NCBI RefSeq assembly: GCF_030272615.1
Contig: NC_081405.1
Span: 155,417,613-155,481,612 of the forward strand
Direction: 5' to 3'
DNA: 64,000 nucleotides
Source: Cryptomeria japonica
Taxonomy: Eukaryota; Streptophyta; Pinopsida; Cupressales; Cupressaceae
Part shown: in pieces, positions 59,281-64,000 of the stretch
Layout of the letters: the number at the start of each line of letters is the position of its first letter
How positions within the stretch are numbered: the first letter of the stretch is position 1
Made by a program: the position numbers and the translations under genes
Notes under the pieces: generated by a model
Database searches by the model: none
Seen by the model: only the letters and a program-made list of their open reading frames with translations
What the model was told of the DNA's origin: nothing

Positions 59281-60844
59281 TTTGATGTTAAAATGATTTC
59301 TTCAACTCTTCTTTTATAGGCGATTTGGATGAATAGGTGTGTCTCTGAACCTAAGGCTGACTTGTTATGGAATAAAATTTAAATGAAAACCTTACCTAAG
59401 ATGACACATCCTTAGATAAATTTCAAATCTACTTTGTGCGCTCAAATCTTGTCTTAATTGATTCTTGAAATGATGAACTTATCTCCATAATAATGAGTTT
59501 ATAAAACAATAACTTCACTCCAATCTATTCATGCACGAAGGACTCAAAGAAAATTCACTGATTCAAAATACACAATATCAACATTACCGGTGTCGATATT
59601 TGGGTATGTGGGTATACACAATATGAGCAATAGATAGTTTAAAAGTATACGTCATATGAGTTACAAGTAATGAACAAATTGGATCACATTTAAAGACATA
59701 TACACAATGAACAAGTTTGATCACATTTCAATAGAAAATAACTAAGTTTCAAGAATATCAAGTTTCATATATATCAAAATGAACAATAATCATGTACATA
59801 TCAAAAAATGGCATAGATGCCAAATCAATAATAGTTACAAAAATGTGGCATGTGCCATGTCTGTCAAAGTCGATATATACATATACGAATGTTGAATATA
59901 TAAAAAAATTGGTCCTTCAATGACCATAACTATAACTATATGTCTCTATCGATATCTATGACTATGGCAGATCATCAAAATCGAGCCTCTTCAAAGAAGT
60001 ACATGGCTCTACAGGTAGCTACACAAGGACAATTCAAATATCAAATCAGATATATTTTCTCAATATAACATCAAAATAACTAAATACTGAACTCTAACCT
60101 GTTTGAAGTTGAAATGTTGATTACCTTATCTTTGTCTTCTGCAATTAGGTGAGGCCAAGGATCCATGGTATGTCCTGAAGGGGGCTGTGACTGGTAAAAC
60201 AACATTAATACATGTTAATAACATATATGTCAAATGACACAGAATAACTAAAAATGAATAGACTAAAAAACTAAAGCATATCGGAGCCCCAGATGGATGT
60301 GTTGTGGTCATAGGAGGCAAAATCACAGATGAATCAGTTAAGACCATTTCCTATATCCATGGTAAGTGATCCAAAAGGAGTTAACTAGAGGGTTTCAACT
60401 CCATTGTGCACTTAGTGAAAAGGAGTTGATCGAAGACAAACATACCTTTTCCCTTGCTCGTGTTGGATCCCATATTATATGTGTAGGACTTCTACCAAAA
60501 TGGAATGGTATAACATCAGTAAGAAGTTTGGAAGGGGGTTCTAATAGGTTAAAGACAATTATACAAGTTAATAACCCAGAGTTGTTGACAAACTAGATAG
60601 AACAAATATTTTTAATAACCGAAGCCTCGTATAGTTCTCCTGTAACCTTAGGAGGCCTAGTCAAGTCCGATGCAACTATTACCATTTCTTGTATGAAAAA
60701 TTATAACATATGATATAGACATAAAAGGATTTAGTTATTTCGAACAAGAAACAATGCAATCCAAAATGAATATGAAGGTATCACCTCTTCCCTCTGTTGA
60801 ACCTCATCAATATCAGGTGCATTCATTAATTCTGTAAACCCCAT
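59281..60844 (-). other. Mostly non-coding; possible exon fragments on the minus strand
   Basis: AT-rich. Small minus-strand open stretches bounded by splice-like sites occur near 60126-60195 (SQPPSGHTMDPWPHLIAEDK before a GT) and 60275-60350. They may be remote or unrelated exons of the FDQPPCNN gene. I could not join them into a model. Confidence 0.3.
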
Positions 60845-62580
60845 ATGTTTTTTATTAAGGTAAAAACAGGTTTTGAAAGGGCCCCGAAACCCTTTACAAG
60901 CGGAACTTAATTAGAAAAAGTGACAAGAAACAAAAAGGAATAGACCATCAAAAAGCCAGCAGAAAACCAAAGAAAACCAGCAAATGCCTCACAAAGCCAG
61001 CCAGACTCCAAAAGAGAAACTAGTTGATTTTTTCTAGGGTGTTCGCCAAGGTATTGCTAATTCCATGCAACTCTTTAATGTTATCCTTGAGATTAGGGAG
61101 ATCCTTTGCAGAAGCAGCCACAACTTTCTTGACACTAGGCCTGGTCCTCTTCGCAGGGCCACCAACCGGAGTAGCTTCACCACTACCAGTCTGGATAGTC
61201 TCTTCATCCATGTCAAGTTCCACTACTAGTTTAGGAGAGCTGGTATGATCAAAGACCTTAGCAATATCCTCCAAGTTTTTAGTGACAGCTGATAGGATAC
61301 TCGGGATAATGGCCAACAGATTTTTCTTCACCTCTCTCCCTTCTTCCAGCGAATTAACCTTCTCCTCCATATTCTTCTTCCATTTTATCTGATCTTTGTC
61401 GTCATCCTTCCTCTTCTCATCCGTATTTTTCCCCTTTTTTTCCAGGTTCTTCCACAGTTCGTAGGTCAATCTATCATAATCAAGTCTCACCTTAGTGAGT
61501 TTTTTGAGGTTATCCAAGAATAACCCTTTAGCCGCACTTTCCTTATCCTCACTTACCCTTTCCTTAGTCAAGTCCTTCTCAGAATCCTTGTTCATTTCCC
61601 TCTCGGAATTCACATCAGTTTCCTTATTATCCTTGAAATCCACATCCTCCATTGGATGGTTGTTGTCCTTACTAGGGCAATCATTGTGGATAGGGCTTTC
61701 TTTACCAGACTCATTATCACCACTTTCTTCCTCATTACCTAGCTCCTCATCATTCCAGTTGTCTTCACCATTCGAGTCATCTGTCTCCATTTCGCTACTT
61801 TCCTTTTCAATTTCCTTTGTTTCCATCCCAGTGGCACTTTTTCTTTTTTTGCTAGAGGATGCCTTCTCCTTGCTGGAGTCACCTCCCTCCATCTTTCTCT
61901 TTCCCAGAGAGGTGGAGATCCTCTTGTTTTCCAGCAGGGCGAGGGTTTTACAGTGCTCATAAATGAGCAGAAAAATCCCGCAATGGAGAACTGGACTAGA
62001 AGGATTTTTACTATGTTTATTGAGGGACCTGGAAAGGGACCTAAAAAGGTAGTAGGGCAGGGATACCTTTTTGTCGTGTCTGAAATGGTTTAAAAGAATG
62101 AAGTGGTAGGTGTGGGCCCTAGAGAAACGACCCTCAACCATGATGTATTCTATTATTGCATTCAAAACCCATCTCCAGGGTTTCTTGATATTAGCAGCTT
62201 CATAGCAACCCCCTTATGGCTTTGCCAATTCTGACCCTCTCTTTCTCTTTTCATGGGAATAGATTAACTGCGTTGTTGGAGACTTTGAGGTCTCAAAAGA
62301 AATTAAGCCCATTGTGGGGCATGCCAGTCACTATAGCTATGAGCCCAACGTCCAACTTGAACTTAACCCCATAGATTTTAAAGGACCCATTAGACCAATT
62401 TTTAGAAATCTTGGAAATGACGAGATTTACCCTACCTTTATCATAGTCCACGAGCCTCTCCATAAAGCTTGTGAGAGATCCTTTTTCCAGTTTCGGCCAC
62501 ACTTTCAGCATCGCTTTCCAAGTCAACATATTGTCTAGTTCCTCCCTCCTTAAGTCTCCTCACATCTTCGGATTCAGTGC
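60845..62580 (-). mobile_element. Probable retroposed insertion carrying a mobile-domain-like ORF
   Basis: It interrupts the intron-rich 3' side of the FDQPPCNN gene of copy B. On the minus strand it ends with GGGTTTCGGGGCCCTTTCAAAACC and TTACCTTAATAAAAAA, an A-rich end suggesting retroposition of an RNA. No clear target duplication was found, so boundaries are approximate. Confidence 0.45.
61020..62570 (-). pseudogene. Plant mobile-domain-like protein, frameshifted
   Basis: The upstream part (about 62293-62529: VWPKLEKGSLTSF, VNLVISKISKNW, GVKFKLDVGLIAIVTGMPHNG) and the downstream part (61020-62165: HTYHFILLNHFRH, SPVLHCGIFLLIYEHC, then a long acidic-basic tail) belong to one protein. A TGA near 62299 and further stops and shifts between 62160 and 62290 separate them. 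The tail has KRKMEGG and SSKKRK basic patches, acidic ESG/DDS repeats and a coiled-coil-like end. Domain order and tail resemble the second ORF of the 16.6-28.8 kb element. Function unknown. The first in-frame methionine of the downstream part is not a reliable start. Confidence 0.5.
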
Positions 62581-62737
62581 ATTTATCAATATCTAGAACA
62601 AATAGAACAAATATGTTTTTGTATATAGAACAAATAAATTAAGTGCATTTATCAATATCTACATATATATGTTTAATCATAATACATTTCAACAAATGAA
62701 TTTAAATTGTATTGAATTACCTTTTGTCATTTGGATG

Positions 62738-64000
62738 TTCAAGAGGATATCTTTTTCTGCCTTGGAGTGCTAGAGGATGGCTTTCTCACATGAGATATCC
62801 TCAAGGCAGGTGGGGTAAACTAACAGAAAAAAATAACATAAGGGAAAAGAACATGTATTTAATATATCACTTAAGTAAAAAATATATAAATCTAAATGGT
62901 AATGCATAGCTATCTTGGACAAAGTCAATGGCCAAAAGCATGATATCATCAAGTTGGGACATCTCAACCTCTGAAAAGCCCTATAAAAAACCAAGTAATG
63001 ATACATATAATTAACAAAAATATTTTGAAAACAATGTAATATTATATTTTTAACAAATTTACAAATATTTACCTCTGGTGGAAAAACTACTCGTGATCGT
63101 GGAGTTGACTGAAAAGTATGTGGTGTACGCCCACCACCTGCTGCACCCTGCAATGCATTTTATTTATATGTCACTTTAAATTGTTCTAAAAATAAAAATT
63201 CATTTCTTTTTATAAGAATTAGTCACTTAATTGATAACATGTCATAAATAGACTTAAGTGCACTTGTGTCTGATAGAGAGGGTACAACATACTAATCAGG
63301 ACATCGGTGAGGGCCACATCCTCTATAGTGGAAGCATGGCATCTACTCCCATAATATATACACGAATGAGATGTCAAACCATCCTCATATGCATCAGTGT
63401 CTACACCAAACTATACACCTTGGCAGGTTGGGCACATATGCTGAATGGGCTGGCCCGTGCCAAATGATGGATGAGGTGATGTTGATTAAGGAGGTGTCGC
63501 TGATGAAGGAGGTGTTTCTAATGAAGGAGGTTCCACTAATGAAGGAGGTGTCACAGGTGCTGTTACATCCTCTGCTCCGACCAACTGTGTGCCATGTTGA
63601 ACAATGACATCAATCAATGTTGTAGTTGCCTGAAGAGTCTGTAATTCCATAGACTCCTTCAAGGATATAGGGACAATGACATGAACCATGTGTTTAGGAG
63701 TTGTACGCCTCCTATGATGTGGTTGTACCACCCTATGGGCCCCAGGTCTATCCTGCACAAAGCCTCTCCCTCTACCCTGAAATTGCCAGATGTGAAAGTA
63801 ATTCGGCTTCTCACTGAGGATAAACTCATAATACAACTTTCTCAAAAAATATGAAGGCACCTCCCAATTATTACAAGGTGGTTGGTCAAATATCATATAC
63901 CACCTATCCCAAAAATCTTCTTTCAACCTAGCATGAACACACCAATGTATAGGAAATCTAGTCGTATTTAGTTTTAGGTTGTTACTGGTAATAGGATCAG
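62738..64000 (-). pseudogene. FDQPPCNN gene, copy B (continues beyond the window)
   Basis: Core of exon 2: RFPIHWCVH, FWDRWYMIFDQPPCNN, VPSYFLRKLYYEFIL and FQGRGRGFVQDRPGA between about 63990 and 63720, followed by a VEPPSLETPPSSATPP tail. It is aligned without gaps to copy A across the core. A TAA at 63484-63486 and a TAG near 63418 break the frame, both one change from Gln codons. Later exons include 63073-63147 (GAAGGGRTPHTFQSTPRSRV) and a last exon of about 62738-62817 ending TPRQKKISS, which parallels the TSPSPRQAKIS end of copy A. The start lies outside the window. It converges on the transposase-like gene as in copy A. Confidence 0.6.

Overview
This is a 64 kb piece of plant nuclear DNA, most likely from a gymnosperm (probably a conifer). 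The reasons are one intact ten-exon terpene synthase of the conifer TPS-d1 type, otherwise very low gene density, and several layers of nested, mutation-riddled transposable elements. No bacterial-type gene, rRNA, tRNA or CRISPR array was seen.

Layout. 1-5.3 kb: copy A of an element that I do not recognise as a named family. It has a truncated transposase-like gene (+), a 359-bp satellite array, a spliced gene on the minus strand with a conserved WDRW/FDQPPCNN region, and a cluster of nested palindromes. 5.3-9.29 kb: remnants of LTR retroelements. 9292-16054: a complete but dead Copia retrotransposon (LTRs, PBS, gag-pol, PPT). 16055-16629 and 28800-28910: flanks of an older minus-strand LTR element, split by the next insertion. 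16630-28799: a large LTR element with a perfect 5-bp target duplication. It carries a zinc-knuckle gag and a second long ORF but no recognisable pol, and it holds a 4.1 kb insertion (19690-23809). 30.29-34.06 kb (-): the terpene synthase, the only apparently functional host gene. 34.2-40.9 kb: AT-rich DNA and repeated GA-rich blocks. 40949-49289: a second LTR element without pol, carrying a Pro/Ser-rich gag-like ORF, with extra internal sequence after its right LTR. 49.3-52.9 kb: minus-strand LTR/gag remnants containing a 6 x 66-bp repeat. 54.1-54.9 kb: long CT microsatellites. 54.95-64 kb: copy B of the unrecognised element, with a more complete transposase-like pseudogene (three exons), a related 359-bp array in the opposite orientation, a mobile-domain-like pseudogene insertion, and the start of the FDQPPCNN gene running off the window.

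How it fits together. The terpene synthase gene is clean: nine GT-AG introns, consistent phases, 602 codons, and TATA, G-box and poly(A) signals. Everything around it is mobile DNA. Nearly all premature stops in the elements lie one C-to-T or G-to-A change from a sense codon, as expected of long-methylated, silenced DNA. The most novel item is the pairing, seen twice, of a DFADNY/DNC/GHGKGEHDG transposase-like gene with a convergent multi-exon FDQPPCNN gene. This looks like a two-gene DNA transposon family that I cannot name.
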